DNA from: Yponomeuta sedellus
Taxonomy: Eukaryota > Arthropoda > Insecta > Lepidoptera > Yponomeutidae
Length of the DNA: 64,000 bases
Assembly: GCA_934045075.1 (NCBI GenBank)
Contig: OW203749.1
Span: 1,364,001 to 1,428,000, forward strand
Direction of reading: 5' to 3'
This document shows, piece after piece, positions 53,766-64,000 of the stretch; positions within the stretch are counted from its first letter, which is position 1; every line of letters begins with the position of its first letter. The notes under the pieces were generated by a model. The model made no database searches. It was given only the letters and a program-made list of their open reading frames with translations, and was not told the DNA's origin. Position numbers and translations under genes: made by a program.

Positions 53766-54949
53766 AAGTGATTGTGTTGCGTGAAATTTATTCAATGAAT
53801 CCACCCCAATATTAATGTAATTGTTTTTGCACATAAAACACTTATTAGAATCCATGCAGTAGGGGTCTTCAGTGTCCCTTAAATGCCTAAGGGGCTGCTG
53901 CTATCATTAACTATTTCATCATAGTAATCAAGGTTTTCGAATATATGAATTTTGCAATAAACATTCCAAATTGACAACTATAATAACTGGCCGATCGACT
54001 CTCAAGCGTGGTTCCGACCACACTTGAGTAAATACAGATTTGATCTTGACTTAAGTAGAGATTGCTACCCAAGTATCGTTCTCGAATTAGCTATTACTCA
54101 GTTGAGTCGCGCTTGATGAATCTCGACTCAAGTAACGTTCTAAAATTAAATCCATACTCAAAACTAGTCTTAAGTAGAGATTGGCGCTTGAGTACGCTTC
54201 TGTAATACTGGCCTGAGTCCGTAATTTTGCACCTTTTGCGCCATTTTTTTAATAACTTTGTTGCTGTACATACTTCTGTAATATTTCTTCTTTCTACAGT
54301 CTCTAAGAATAGTATATTTCTAAAGCAAACTACTATGTTTTAAATTGTACATTACAATAACAACTTTTTTTTTAAAGTAAATAGCATATAGGGAAGAGCG
54401 GGTGATCGTGCTCCTCCACTATAAAGGGCAATTTCCCGCCAGGCAGATCGTATGCCTGGGGACGGCCGGTCCAACTGTTGTTAGTCGGACGTTATATTTA
54501 TGGTATGTCATTGAAACACTTTGCGCGATGCAGGAATGTTGGAGTTTGTAGTGCGCGCGCAGAGTTGACATGTGCTCGCCACAAGCAAATAATTTTTTTA
54601 AATACTACCTTTTTATTTTATTTTGAACGTTTTGTGTTTAGGCTACTTATTTAGGCTACCTCGGCAAAAATTGGGCTACTTTAGGCTACTTAAGCTTTGA
54701 AAAACGGCGATATTATGCTGTGAGTCGTTGGCAACACTGGTTATGAGCTAGAAAGAGTACTTTTGCAGTGTTACCAGATGCTGGCTGGTCAATGTCAACA
54801 ATATTTAATTATATTTAATAGAAAAACATAATAGCAGCAAAATCAACGATTTAAAAAAAAAGTGATAACTTCATTCGCCGTTTGCTAAGAGAAAGTTGAC
54901 TGTTGAACAAAAAAAAGTATGTATTTATTTAACACCAGTAAATTATGTC

Positions 54950-55025
54950 GTGAGGAATGAATGGCGCAATAAAAAGGAGGCCTATGCCCAGCAGTGGGTT
55001 GATGTGGGCTGATTATAGATAGATA
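54950..55025 (+). repeat. LINE tail fragment
   Basis: 'gaatggcgcaataaaaagg' plus 'cctatgcccagcagtgg' matches 9150-9215 and ends in (gata). Confidence 0.5.
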
Positions 55026-55129
55026 GAAATTATGTCGAATAATTCTATACTTAACGAGCTCAGAATAACGAAGCGACTGCCTTCAGTCTGTCACTAGAGG
55101 TCTCTCAGCATTTTTGGGCATATTATGCG

Positions 55130-55275
55130 GTCACGACGTCATTGTCTAGAAAAGCAGATCGTTTTGGGCAAGTTGGAGGGCAGACGGGCGAGAGGGAGAA
55201 CTCCAATGCGCTGGTCCGATGCCATAAAGAAGGCAGCTGGGAGATCCATTCAGCAGGCATCCCATTGCGCATAAC
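55130..55275 (+). pseudogene. LINE ORF2 C-terminal remnant
   Basis: The plus frame reads EKQIVLGKLEGRRARGRTP then MRWSDAIKKAAGRSIQQAS, the usual 'LGKLEGRR.RGR..MRW.D' segment of a reverse-transcriptase C-terminus. It is short and truncated at both ends. Confidence 0.6.
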
Positions 55276-55509
55276 AAAGACGAGAGAAAAAATGTATATA
55301 GTCACTATCTTCAAACAAAAGTATGTAATGTAAATAACCTTGAAAAGAAACAAAGTCATAGAAATATACTCGCACTGGGGATTGAACCTGGGTCTCTCGC
55401 TTCAGAGTGCATTGTTCTACTGGACTGCCACCAGTCTACTTTTTAGGAAAAGTATTAGGCGTAGAGAAACAAAATGAGGCCTTTTTATTTTTATTCCCCA
55501 CAAATTACA

Positions 55510-55693
55510 CATTATACTATTTTTATTTTTAATGCACTAACCCGTGCTAAGGACCAATTTAAAAACCTATTTAGAGGCTAAAAATTTCACCCATGCCGGG
55601 ATTCGAACCCGCAACCTCTGGCACGGATAGCTAGAGGTTGCGGGTTCGAATCCCGGCATGGGTGAAATTTTTAGCCTCTAAATAGGTTTTTAA
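55510..55693. repeat. SINE-T palindrome
   Basis: A reverse arm with the full tail (actatttttatttttaat, gcactaacccgtgctaagg) turns to a forward arm at the anticodon-like hairpin (ctggcacggatagctag), exactly as at 1-118. The forward arm stops at 'aaataggtttttaa'. I see no clean target duplication. Confidence 0.75.
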
Positions 55694-55724
55694 CTTAGAC
55701 ATTATCCAGTACATTTACAGGATA

Positions 55725-55915
55725 CGATTAACCTTCCTGCGATGCAAGAAGAGACCCGTGGCCCAGTAGTGGGGACATGCAAAGGATTGATACAAAAAAT
55801 GTGAAATCTAGTCTATCTCCAAACCACTTCTCATTTGCATGGTAAGGTCGACCCCGAAGGATGGCGTGATGACCCAGCAGTGGGCAGAGGTGGGCTGATG
55901 AAGATGGCCTTCCGA
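55725..55915. repeat. Family S fragment and LINE tail
   Basis: 55725-55800 is inverted family S (cttcctgcgatgcaagaag). 55845-55910 reads 'gacccagcagtgggcagag', a non-LTR tail. Confidence 0.45.
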
Positions 55916-56117
55916 ATAAGAACATTTTTTTGTCACTTTACCGCAAGTAAATACAATGGAGATACAATGCCCTTCTAAATTGTAAATGTTTGTTTTAAAT
56001 CGTATTCTTTGTTTTATTATATTTTTCTTTGTTCTTTCTTTTATTATTTGTCTGTATTATTATAATATCGTGTTACATTGTGTTATGTGTATTGTATCTT
56101 TGTGGCTGCAAATAAAT

Positions 56118-56142
56118 GTCTCTCTCTCTCTCTCTCTCTCAA
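56118..56142 (+). repeat. (TC)n run
   Basis: Dinucleotide repeat after 'gcaaataaatgtc', probably the 3' tail of a retroposon. Confidence 0.7.
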
Positions 56143-57610
56143 GTGACAAAAAAATATGTTGTTATTCCGAAGGCCTTTTTTGGTTTTGTTCTGCATTTTT
56201 AAGCACCAAAATAGCCAGAACGGCGATAAATCGTCTAATCTGACAACACTCCCTATTTTGTCGTCAAAAAAATCTATATCTATAGTATTATTCGGTAGAG
56301 GTTGGCTGGTGGAGCCTACAGAGAAGCAATGCTATGAATGACGTGAAGGTCAGAGGCTAATTTCGTATGTAATGTACCTACATTTTATTGGACTAGGAAT
56401 TAGGATGAAATTATAAATTATTTTTGTACCTAATGTAGGTATTGTTCAGCGAATGTCGTGAATAAAAGACACGCACCCACATTGTATGAAAGGTCATGAA
56501 ATAAAGGAAAACACATTTAGGATAACAATAGAACCTTTTGTTCTATTCAAGACTAGTGCTTACCATGCTAATGTTTTTTAGGGTTCCGTACCTAGAAAGA
56601 AAAAACTGAACCCTTTTTAAGTTAGGTATATATATATAGGTACCAATTTCTACCAATTTTTATTGTCTCTGTGTATTATTCTTCTCGATAAATAAATATT
56701 ATTATTATTATTATATATTATTACCTATATTAAACGGGTCAGATCGCGATTAGGTAGGTTACTTATTTCCCGACATTTCGGCAGCGTTACAGTTGCCGTG
56801 GTCTCGGGTAGACTGAATTAGCGAGTACAGTCAATTATTGTGGGTAGTCACTATTCACAGATTACTAAAGAGTGCTATTAGTCCTTTTTAAGTTATCCCT
56901 TAATAAGGCATAGGTAGTATGATTTTTCTATTGGTTTTGGACTCTATTTCAATCAAGGTGATAAAGTTCAATTTAACGTGGGAACTATTTTTCCTGCGCC
57001 CACTTAAGGGTTATTGTAGTGGGATGATAAACCATTTTTTAAATCCAATTATGGAATCACTTGTCCGTCCGTTCTACTGTCAAGAGCTATTATCTCAGAA
57101 ACGCGTGCAGGGATCGACTGGAAAAACCGTAGTCACAGTTAACACAGGACTACAGTAAAAGCTGAAGAAAATTAAACTTCGGACTCTTCGGAGTTAAAAA
57201 AATCCGGTCATTTCGCTAAAATACCTACGTATATTTCAATAAGAAAAGGAAACAATACTAATTCCAGTTGACCAAACTATGATATTTGGCATGTGACATC
57301 TTGTATTACAGGAAAAATTGTGAAAATGATACATTTGTAACACACGAAATTTTTTTGAAGTTCGTGAAAAGCTCTGGAAATGCTGTAAGACTCGATTCCT
57401 AAACTATTTATTGAAGTACCTAACTGCACATTTGTACGGAACTCTTGGTGCGCGAGTTCGTCTCGCACTTGCCTAGTTTTTTTTTGTCTTTGCAAGAGCT
57501 AGGGCACAGTGTAGGTAGTTGTTAAGAGGTTGAGCTTGTTTTAAAAATTGTTTTAGTAAACATTTAGAAATCTTGACCAAGAGACTTTGTTAATATATGA
57601 GGTTAATATA

Positions 57611-58931
57611 CTGGGTGGCGCAAAAGTAAAGACCCTATTTGGTTCAGCTATAACATTTTTTCAAAATTAGAAAACTAGATTTAGGTTTTTTTAAATGTAT
57701 ATTTGTGCCATTAAATTTCGTACCATTAGGATTTAAAGATGATGTCTTTTAAATGGTGACCTCCACAGTTGATACACATTTGAGCCCTATTTATGACATT
57801 TTGCATAACTTGCCGTAACACTTCCTGCGATATGTTCGTTATTTCTTGACGAATGTTTTCTTTTAGAGCTGCGAGAGTCTGTGGCTTGTTCACATACACC
57901 CGAGATTTCAAGAAACCCCAAAGAAAGAAGTCTGGACTGGTCAGATCGGGTGATCTTGCAGGCCAAGGCAAATCGCCAAAACGAGAGATAACTCGGCCTG
58001 GAAAAGCGTCCCTCACTAAGTCCATAGTGTCGCGCGCTGTGTGTGCCGTAGCGCCGTCTTGTTGAAACCAGATGTGCTCCAGCCCCAATTCGTCCAAACT
58101 GGGTATCAAAAACTCACGTAACATGGTTCTGTAGCGTTCTCCAGTGACAGTTATCGCATTGCCTCCAGCGTCTTCGAAAAAATAGGGTCCGATCACTCTG
58201 TCAACACAGATGCCACACCATACAGTAACTTTTAGTGGGTGTAGAGGTGTTTCTTGAATAATGCGCGGATTATCAGTGCCCCAGAACAGAGTATTCTGCT
58301 TATTGACATGCCCTGAGAGATGGAAATGCGCTTCGTCACTCATAACCAATTTTGAAGGAAAATCATCCTCTTCAAGGTTGAGGTTTATGACGCGCTGGCA
58401 GTAATCTAGACGAGCTCGGTGGTCAGCAGGCAGCAGCTGATGAGTCATTTGAGTTTTATACGGGAACATCTTTAAGTCTTTCACCAAAATACGCTGCAGG
58501 GTCCGTCTGGAAATGCCCAATTGCGTGGCACGTCGTCTCGTTGATGTTTCTGGACACTCTTCCACATCTTCGCGCACAGCATCGATATTTTCAGCTGAAC
58601 GGCCTGTTCTTGGTCTCCCAGACTTAGGTCTATCCAATGTTGAGCCAGTTGCTTCAAGGCGTGTGGCAAAGCGTCGAATTGTGCGACCAATCGGTGCCGG
58701 ACGGTGGGGAAATCGTCGACGAAATTCACGTTGTGTTCTTATCACTGATGAATTATTCCATAAGAACATTGACACAATTATTCCACGTTCTTGGGGAGTA
58801 AAACGATCCATGTTTATTTTCAGTGTATTTTACATTTGTTCACTACACAATTTTCAACAACAGTGACAGAAAATGTCATATAAAAAAAATAAAAGTATTT
58901 TCTTTAGTGCCAGTACTTTTGCGCCACCCAG
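57611..58931 (-). mobile_element. Intact DD41D mariner-like transposon
   Basis: The inverted ends ctgggtggcgcaaaagta (57611-57628 and complement 58914-58931) are perfect over 18 bp. TA flanks both (57609-57610, 58932-58933). It is 1321 bp, the normal size for a mariner, with one full-length transposase frame. Confidence 0.92.
57726..58811 (-). CDS. Mariner-like transposase (D-41-D), 361 residues
   Basis: The true ATG is at 58811, 120 bp inside the end repeat. The N-terminal half has two helix-turn-helix regions (about 10-50 and 85-115) joined by a GRPR-type hook (KSGRPRTGR, about 64-71). The DDE/D core has Asp 159 (MSDEAHFHLSG), Asp 252 (WFQQDGATAHTA) and Asp 294 (SPDLTSPDFFLWG). There are 41 residues between the last two, the spacing reported for the DD41D (rosa-like) group. 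No stop or frameshift, so it may be active. It is distinct from the remnant at 18263. Confidence 0.92.
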   Translation of the reverse strand: MDRFTPQERGIIVSMFLWNNSSVIRTQREFRRRFPHRPAPIGRTIRRFATRLEATGSTLDRPKSGRPRTGRSAENIDAVREDVEECPETSTRRRATQLGISRRTLQRILVKDLKMFPYKTQMTHQLLPADHRARLDYCQRVINLNLEEDDFPSKLVMSDEAHFHLSGHVNKQNTLFWGTDNPRIIQETPLHPLKVTVWCGICVDRVIGPYFFEDAGGNAITVTGERYRTMLREFLIPSLDELGLEHIWFQQDGATAHTARDTMDLVRDAFPGRVISRFGDLPWPARSPDLTSPDFFLWGFLKSRVYVNKPQTLAALKENIRQEITNISQEVLRQVMQNVINRAQMCINCGGHHLKDIIFKS

Positions 58932-58944
58932 TATATACATACTT

Positions 58945-59090
58945 TTTTTTAAGACTCTCATGTCAGAGGCCTTATTGGTGGTGTGATAACATCTGACTGT
59001 AATGTCCCCTGTCTTACAATCCTCCACCAACCCGGACTTGGCCTTCCTGCATGATCTGTGCCTTAGCAGTGGGACACACAAGGGTTGATA
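58945..59090 (-). repeat. Family S fragment
   Basis: 'caacccggacttggccttc' with 'cagaggccttattggtggtg', inverted. Confidence 0.55.
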
Positions 59091-59134
59091 TTATATACTC
59101 TCTCTAACCCACAGCTGTGTAGCTCCAAACTATT

Positions 59135-59490
59135 GACTTCTCTTGTCTGTGGGCTAGGCCGACTAAGCTATCAGGGTGATATAGGTCTAGGGCAAACCTA
59201 CTCTGTCTAAAAACAATATCCCAGGCACTGTAGTGTCGGAGTGGACCCCTTCACCCATCTAATGCGAGTGAAGTTCCACTGGACATTGTATAAATCATGT
59301 CATTATGTAACAGTGGCCTTTGCTTCTATGATTTCTACAGCTTCCAGTGGTACCTTCACTCAGTCTAGATGGGTGAATGGACCACTCGGACGCTGCAGTG
59401 TCCGTGACATTGTTTTTTAGATGGTGTAGGCTTGCCCAGCCCCTATACCAACCTGACGGCTTAGTCAGTCTAGCCCACAGTAAACTATTA
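59135..59490. repeat. Foldback made of two 'cactagatgggt' units
   Basis: The left half (ctgtgggctaggccgacta ... ccatctaatgcgagtgaa) mirrors the right half (tcactcagtctagatgggtg ... agtctagcccacag). They turn around near 59310. Single units lie at 46865 and 47715. Confidence 0.6.
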
Positions 59491-59957
59491 ATTTTTATTT
59501 CATTCTCCCACCTCTAGCTTGTTCCTTGGTGGAAATAGTCCACAAAAATTCAACCACAAACAAATTACTAATGCTTTGGCAATTAAAGTTATCGATGGCA
59601 ATCAAGGAATGTTGTATGCATATAGCTGGCAAGTCATGTAGTTAGTTAGTTAGACCTGAGATTTCAGCACTTAGCCTCATAGTTGGGCCATTGTACGTAG
59701 GCAAGTCATGTATTAGGTTTAAGAAGAATTGAAAAAAGTTTTTTTTTTCCTAGCAGCTTACATTTTATGTTGACATTCAGCAAACAGAATGTAAATTCTT
59801 TACGTTAAAATAAAATTGATTTGACTTGATAAAATCAAATCGACTTTACAAAACTTTTTTTGAACTAAAACTTTTGTAAGTCCTACATATTATTTGATTT
59901 TTGACCTGATCTACTAACGGCTAGGCTTTTCAAAAATCAAATAATTATCAAACTTAC

Positions 59958-60441
59958 CAATGTCTAAGTACTGCACATCCTCGTAAGAAGTATCAGTCTC
60001 CCTTTCAGCGTACTCCGGGTGCTGTTTCTGTAGATGCAGCTTAATGTTATGCACAGTGCTCTTATAAGACAGCTGTTTTAGACAGAAAGAACACTCCGCC
60101 ATGTGATTGTCTAGCTTCCTGAAGAATTTCCAGGTCACATTGGGCGTGCGAGGGCCCCTAGGCTTGCGTGGGGTCGCGTCGCGACGCCTCAGAAGTTCCT
60201 CGCAGTAAGGAAAAGCGTCTATATGTCTTCGCGCCAAGTGGGATTTCAAGTTCCCAGTTGTTGTTGTGTAGTTGTAAACTCTGTGGCAGAGGTTGCATTC
60301 CGCTCTGTTTTCAGAGAGGTCGTCGAGCTTTGTAAAGTGTTTCCAAAGGTCGAAACCCTCGCCTTCGTCATAGTTTTCCTCTTGGTCCACCAAGAGAAGT
60401 TGGCTCAGGCTGCCGCCTTCTTCAGCAGTCTCGGATTCCAT
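59958..60441 (-). CDS. First exon of BED/BESS zinc-finger gene
   Basis: The ATG at 60441 opens an acidic N-terminus. An upstream TTG in frame is not needed. Two BED fingers follow: C49-x2-C52 ... H68-x4-H73 (with LWKHF before it) and C117-x2-C120 ... H136-x4-H141 (with TWKFF). A basic, proline-rich linker (PRKPRGPRTP) lies between them. The frame reaches LDI-G and then a consensus donor GTAAGT (59957-59952), phase 1; reading on gives a stop at 59914, as expected of intron. The phase fits the block at 5225. Probably a nuclear DNA-binding protein. I see no TATA-type promoter in the 150 bp upstream. Confidence 0.72.
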
Positions 60442-61169
60442 TTTTGACAACGTTATTGATATTTTAATTTAACGGTATTAATAATGGTTATGGTATTTTA
60501 TTACTATTTTCTCACACAAAACAACACACGCATCACGCATCTACCAAGCCACAGACTATTTGAGCTAAATCTCGTAACGTTACACAAAATGTCATGAAAA
60601 TAAATGGTAATCTGTGTTATCTGTCAGTGCAAAAACTTCAACTGGTAGGAGCGCTATCTAGTGGTGCAAGAAATGAACTAATAAATAGCATGTTCCGGTA
60701 CAGTTGACAGCTGATCAAACTTTACTATGTTTCGTGGCAAAATCACTCGTAGCAGAGTGTCCTTTTTTCATAATTATGTTTTGTCTACATGTAGTAAACA
60801 AACTGTAAAAAATCTTTCAATATACCATTGATAAGATTTTTTTATGTTTCTGTACCTAAATATGTTTTCAAATGAAATCAGATCATTTATTTTGTATTGC
60901 ATAGGAAACATTTATAAAGGTGTTTAAAGCTATTAGTTTTCTCTATGTTATACCCATTAGGAGTACAAAAAATATTCTTAGTTTCTAACAGGCATTGGCG
61001 TTACAGATCGGCGCATTAAAAAGATCATGCCGGAGTTTATTAAAATATTTACAAAATTTGTGGTGTGTATTTGGTAGGTATATTTAAATCAAATTACGAA
61101 ACAATAATGTCCATCAAGTGGTAAGCCTTTATCTAAGGTGCGACAATCGTCACTTAAGGATTTTATAGG

Positions 61170-62000
61170 TTGTACTGTTACAAAATTTTAACGCAGAGCA
61201 AATAAGGAATCTAAACTCTGATTTTTTATTCCATAGAATTCTGGCATTTCATAAGTGCTGCTACCTGATTCTGTTGTGTGGAAGTTATTTTTATAATTTT
61301 TTTATTAAAAGAAGTTATTTTTTTATAAAAGTTCTCCATTTTTAAAAACCTATTTAGAGGCTAAAAATTTCACCCATGCCGGGATTCGAACCCGCAACCT
61401 CTGGCTATCCGTACCAGCGCTCTACCAATTGAGCCAAAGGGCGACTCACGACATCAGTGAAATTTCGAACCTCTTTACAATACAAAATAAAAATAGTATA
61501 ATTATGTGGGTACAGTGATGATAATATTCCAATGTAAAAACCTAACTGCAAAGTAGGTAGTCGGGGCTGTAAGTAATGCAATTTGCTTAAGTCAGATGTC
61601 GCTGCCTGTACGTAATACAGAGAATATTGTAAAGAGGTTCGAAATTTCACTAATGCCGTGAGTCGCCCATTGGCTCAATTGGTAGAGCGCTGGTACGGAT
61701 AGCCAGAGGTTGCGGGTTCGAATCCCGGCATGGGTGAAATTTTTAGCCTCTAAATAGGTTTTTAAATTTGTTCCTTAGCACGGGTTAGTGCATTAAAAAT
61801 AAAAAAATAGTGTAAAAGTTCTCCACTCAAAAAGTTAAATATTTGACCCACTTGAGGGCTGAAATAAAATTCTAGATATTATTTTATGTTTTAGTGTCAA
61901 TGATAGCTGACAGAATTCTACGGAATACAAAAAAAAGTTTAAATAACATATCGATTCTTTTGAAGGTCAACGTGCTGTAGACTGTACTATCGAGATATTG
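61170..62000 (+). repeat. P-unit 3' remnant split by a SINE-T
   Basis: 61170-61338 and 61826-62000 together match 39330-39640 of the P-like unit 2 flank (tctgtag.actctgac; gttgtgtggaagttatt; atttgacccacttgagggc; ttattttatgtttta). The coding part is absent. Confidence 0.5.
61339..61813. repeat. Full-length SINE-T palindrome with 12-bp duplication
   Basis: A reverse arm (61339-61490) is joined to a full forward copy (61495-61813, ending aaaaaaatagtgt). The 12-mer aaaagttctcca is directly outside both ends (61327-61338, 61814-61825). The forward arm includes lead, tRNA-like head (61663-61735) and complete tail, the best reference copy in the window. Confidence 0.87.
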
Positions 62001-62194
62001 TTTCAGCAGTAGTAGGTACTTCAAACTGTAGATGTCGCTGTACTGTTGACATTTGGTCCGTTCACACTACACAAGAATGCGCGCCACCAAAACTCTTGTA
62101 ATCAACAAGCTTGTTTGCGGTTCTTCAACGATGGACCCTCAGTTGTGTAATTATTATTACAATGAGATGTTCAAATAACTCAGAGCTTCAAATT

Positions 62195-62445
62195 GCCAAT
62201 CCGCGGTGGGCATGAGAGATAAGGCCTGTGTCCTGCAGTAGGGCGTTTATAGACTACATAAAAAAAATTACATAATTTATTATCCATTTCTCCTTCGACC
62301 AATTCCCCGATTTGAAGTTGCCTGGAAGAAATTGCTTTAAGCAATAAGGCTACCAATTGTATTTTATCTTCTGTACCTGCTGTTTCTGTAACAATTTTCC
62401 GGTATAGGTACAATAAAAAATATTCTTATCATATTATTTAGGTAC
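62195..62445 (+). repeat. Two non-LTR tails
   Basis: 62195-62265 (aaggcctgtgtcctgcagtag) and 62320-62435 (gcctggaagaaattgcttta, caataaggctaccaattgta, gtacaataaaaaatattc). Confidence 0.45.
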
Positions 62446-62694
62446 TGTTCTGATCAACAATTAAGGATACCCTAGTGTCAAGAATGGTAAAATACCCCAG
62501 CGCCTGCTATTACGATGAACTATTCCCTCAACAATGAGGCTAAGAGCCGATATCTGAATTGAGAATTTCACTAAATATAAATATTCATGCTAAATACAAC
62601 TAAATGACTTGTGTTATGGGTGCTGACTCGACGATAGATTTAATACAATAATAAATACATAGATAACATCCAAGACCCGAGACAAACTAGAAAA

Positions 62695-62790
62695 GTTCGT
62701 TTCCTAGTTTGACCGGGCCGGGGATAGAACGCGAGACCTTCGGTCTAACAGTCAGCCTGCCATACCGCTGCGCCAACGAGGCCGTCAAAC
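62695..62790 (-). repeat. tRNA-SINE head
   Basis: The minus strand reads 'ggcctcgttggcgcagcgg' and 'tctcgcgttctatcccc', A- and B-box-like. The T-arm has a changed base (gttctat for gttcgat), so a functional tRNA is unlikely. Confidence 0.5.
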
Positions 62791-62892
62791 CGTACTAAGT
62801 AAATAATTAAGTACAGTGCTACACAAGAAATAAGTCTCGCGGATGTACCTGCGCAGATGACCAAATTTTGGATGTGCGGCAAGTTGATCGAC

Positions 62893-63150
62893 CAATCAGA
62901 TAGTTTCATTTTATGGCAGGCCGCGCGCCTTTGTTGCTATTGGTTGATTCAACGTCATCGATGCAGGTGACTATTGGCAATATTAGCGTGAGCGAAACAG
63001 GTAGCGCTACTGCGGCAATCAATTCTGAACCTTAACCGTATCGGTTAAAGATCATGTTGAATGTACTTATAGCTTCGGGTACTTTCGTTACACTTTCTAG
63101 TCTGCGCGAACGTAGATTCCCGAAGGGACTTATGATGTGTAGTACTGTAA
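62893..63150 (+). repeat. Dispersed repeat, pair of 7215-7470
   Basis: Same block order as 7215-7470. It lacks the short 'aggcaggtcgct' part. Confidence 0.65.
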
Positions 63151-63387
63151 CGTTCTGACACACTCTTTTCTTTCTAGAAAGTATTTATTTGTCTTCAAGC
63201 GAAATGAGGCACAAGAATCACTTATACTAGAAGCATTAATGTCAATTTAAAGAGACATTTAACAGCATATCAATTACAAATGAAGACAAAAAGGTCTGTG
63301 CCTCGGCATGTAACTAACGCCCTTAGGGCCAGTTTCAAAATTGTTTACTAAGCTAAATTCTCGCTTAGTAAACCTTAACTGTCGTTA

Positions 63388-63737
63388 TGGTTATCAACCC
63401 TTGTATGTCCCCACTACTGGGGCACGGGTCTCTTCCTGGATCGCAGGAAGGTTAGGCCATACTCCACCACGGGGGCCAAGTCCGGCTTGGTGGAGGATTG
63501 TAAGACAGTGGCGGGCCTTACTGTCAGAAGTTATCAAGCCGCCAATAAGGCCTCTGACATGGCTTAACGACTGCTATTACATGACAGCCGGCACCAACAG
63601 CTTAACGTGCATTGCGAAGCACGGAAGCGCTCGGTAAAACGCCACTAGCGGTAGTCACGGGACGCTCACCCATCCCGTACCTGACCGCGCCTGTGATTGA
63701 TTCCAATCACTCGGTTCGTCTAGGCCACGGGCGCTTC
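63388..63737 (+). repeat. Family S, best copy
   Basis: It runs from 'tatcaacccttgtatgtccc' to 'ggccacgggcgcttc' with all inner blocks (agtccggcttggtggagg; gccggcaccaacagctta; agcggtagtcacggga). There is no coding sense in any frame and no tRNA-like head, so its type remains open. Confidence 0.7.
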
Positions 63738-64000
63738 GAACCTTAACTGTACTCTCTTCGAATTACTCAGAAAAGAGCGTGACAGAACGCTACTTAAGTA
63801 TTTTCATAGAGAAATTCTCAACTCAGAAAACTGGCCTAACTGCTGAAAACTGACCTCCATGTTGCAGTTGTTAGCTTTTTTATCCCTTACTACTGACCCG
63901 AACTCTACCAAGCGATGATCTACCAAATGAAATTGAAATTAATTTAAATAATTTGTATTGTGTTATTGGGCATCTGGTTTTTAATTTGTTTTTAATGTGG

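Larger units (their letters stand above)
51911..54213. mobile_element. Inverted-repeat element nested in the hAT
   Basis: The ends ggccggtattacagaa and (complement) ggccagtattacagaa are 16 bp with one mismatch. TGA flanks both sides (51908-51910, 54214-54216). Near both ends 'cttgagta' and 'aagtagagat' motifs recur in both orientations. Ends and 3-bp duplication resemble PIF/Harbinger, but TGA is not the usual TWA, so the class is tentative. Confidence 0.65.
51499..54739. mobile_element. hAT-type non-autonomous element, 3.24 kb
   Basis: Perfect 14-bp inverted ends, cagtgttgccaacg (51499-51512) and its complement (54726-54739). They are flanked directly by the 8-mer gttatgag (51491-51498, 54740-54747). 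An 8-bp duplication with CAGTG-type ends is the hAT pattern. Both subterminal regions carry many copies of 'taggctac', likely transposase-binding repeats. I see no transposase ORF. The interior is filled by other elements. Confidence 0.85.

Noticed and set aside
61663..61735. A functional tRNA gene (Ser-like GGA loop)
   Set aside because: It is repeated with identical flanks many times, has C at position 33 and weak acceptor pairing, and sits in copies with target duplications. It is the SINE-T head.

Overview
The window looks like nuclear DNA of a repeat-rich insect, most likely a moth or butterfly. The clues are THAP-type P-element genes, several tRNA-headed SINEs, many short non-LTR 3' tails with the paired 'ttttagtaataaggccgcc'-like motif, and many short inverted-repeat elements. 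There are no bacterial operons, no rRNA and no convincing functional tRNA gene. The lineage is an inference from repeat style; no marker gene is present.

Host gene. Three minus-strand blocks join with consensus splice sites and matching phases: 60441-59958 (ATG, two BED zinc fingers), 5225-5041 (a third BED finger) and 3779-3162 (basic region, BESS-like helix, stop). Together they would encode about 428 residues. If so, nearly the whole window (about 54.7 kb, 59957 to 5226) is one intron filled with transposons.

Transposon genes. Two related THAP/P-element transposase genes lie on the plus strand. Each can be read as a small first exon with half of the THAP finger (22795-22880; 34853-34932) and a long second exon (26368-28966; 36530-38936). 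The second copy has lost an aspartate that is probably catalytic. At 40020-45766 sits a young Ty3/gypsy-type LTR retrotransposon with near-identical 292-bp LTRs and one uninterrupted 1485-codon gag-pol frame. At 57611-58931 (minus) there is an apparently intact mariner-like element with D-41-D spacing and TA target duplications. A decayed relative lies at 18263-19196. LINE reverse-transcriptase C-termini survive as pseudogene pieces (19240-20035, 33367-33645, 46247-46435, 48785-49040, 55130-55275).

Non-autonomous repeats. A tRNA-headed SINE ('SINE-T') has at least seven copies. Four are palindromic, and two of these are bounded by 12-bp target duplications. A 3.24-kb hAT-type element (51499-54739) with perfect 14-bp ends and an 8-bp duplication holds a second inverted-repeat element, which in turn holds a 47-bp minisatellite. 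At least six MITE or foldback families recur, often nested (for example retroposon tail > MITE-G > SINE-T at 14755-15520). A dispersed repeat of about 350 bp ('family S') has about a dozen copies.

Stretches where I recognise nothing are 7470-7670, 11190-11520, 20640-21350, 21500-22100, 49350-49780, 50100-51490, 56150-56700 and 60450-61160.
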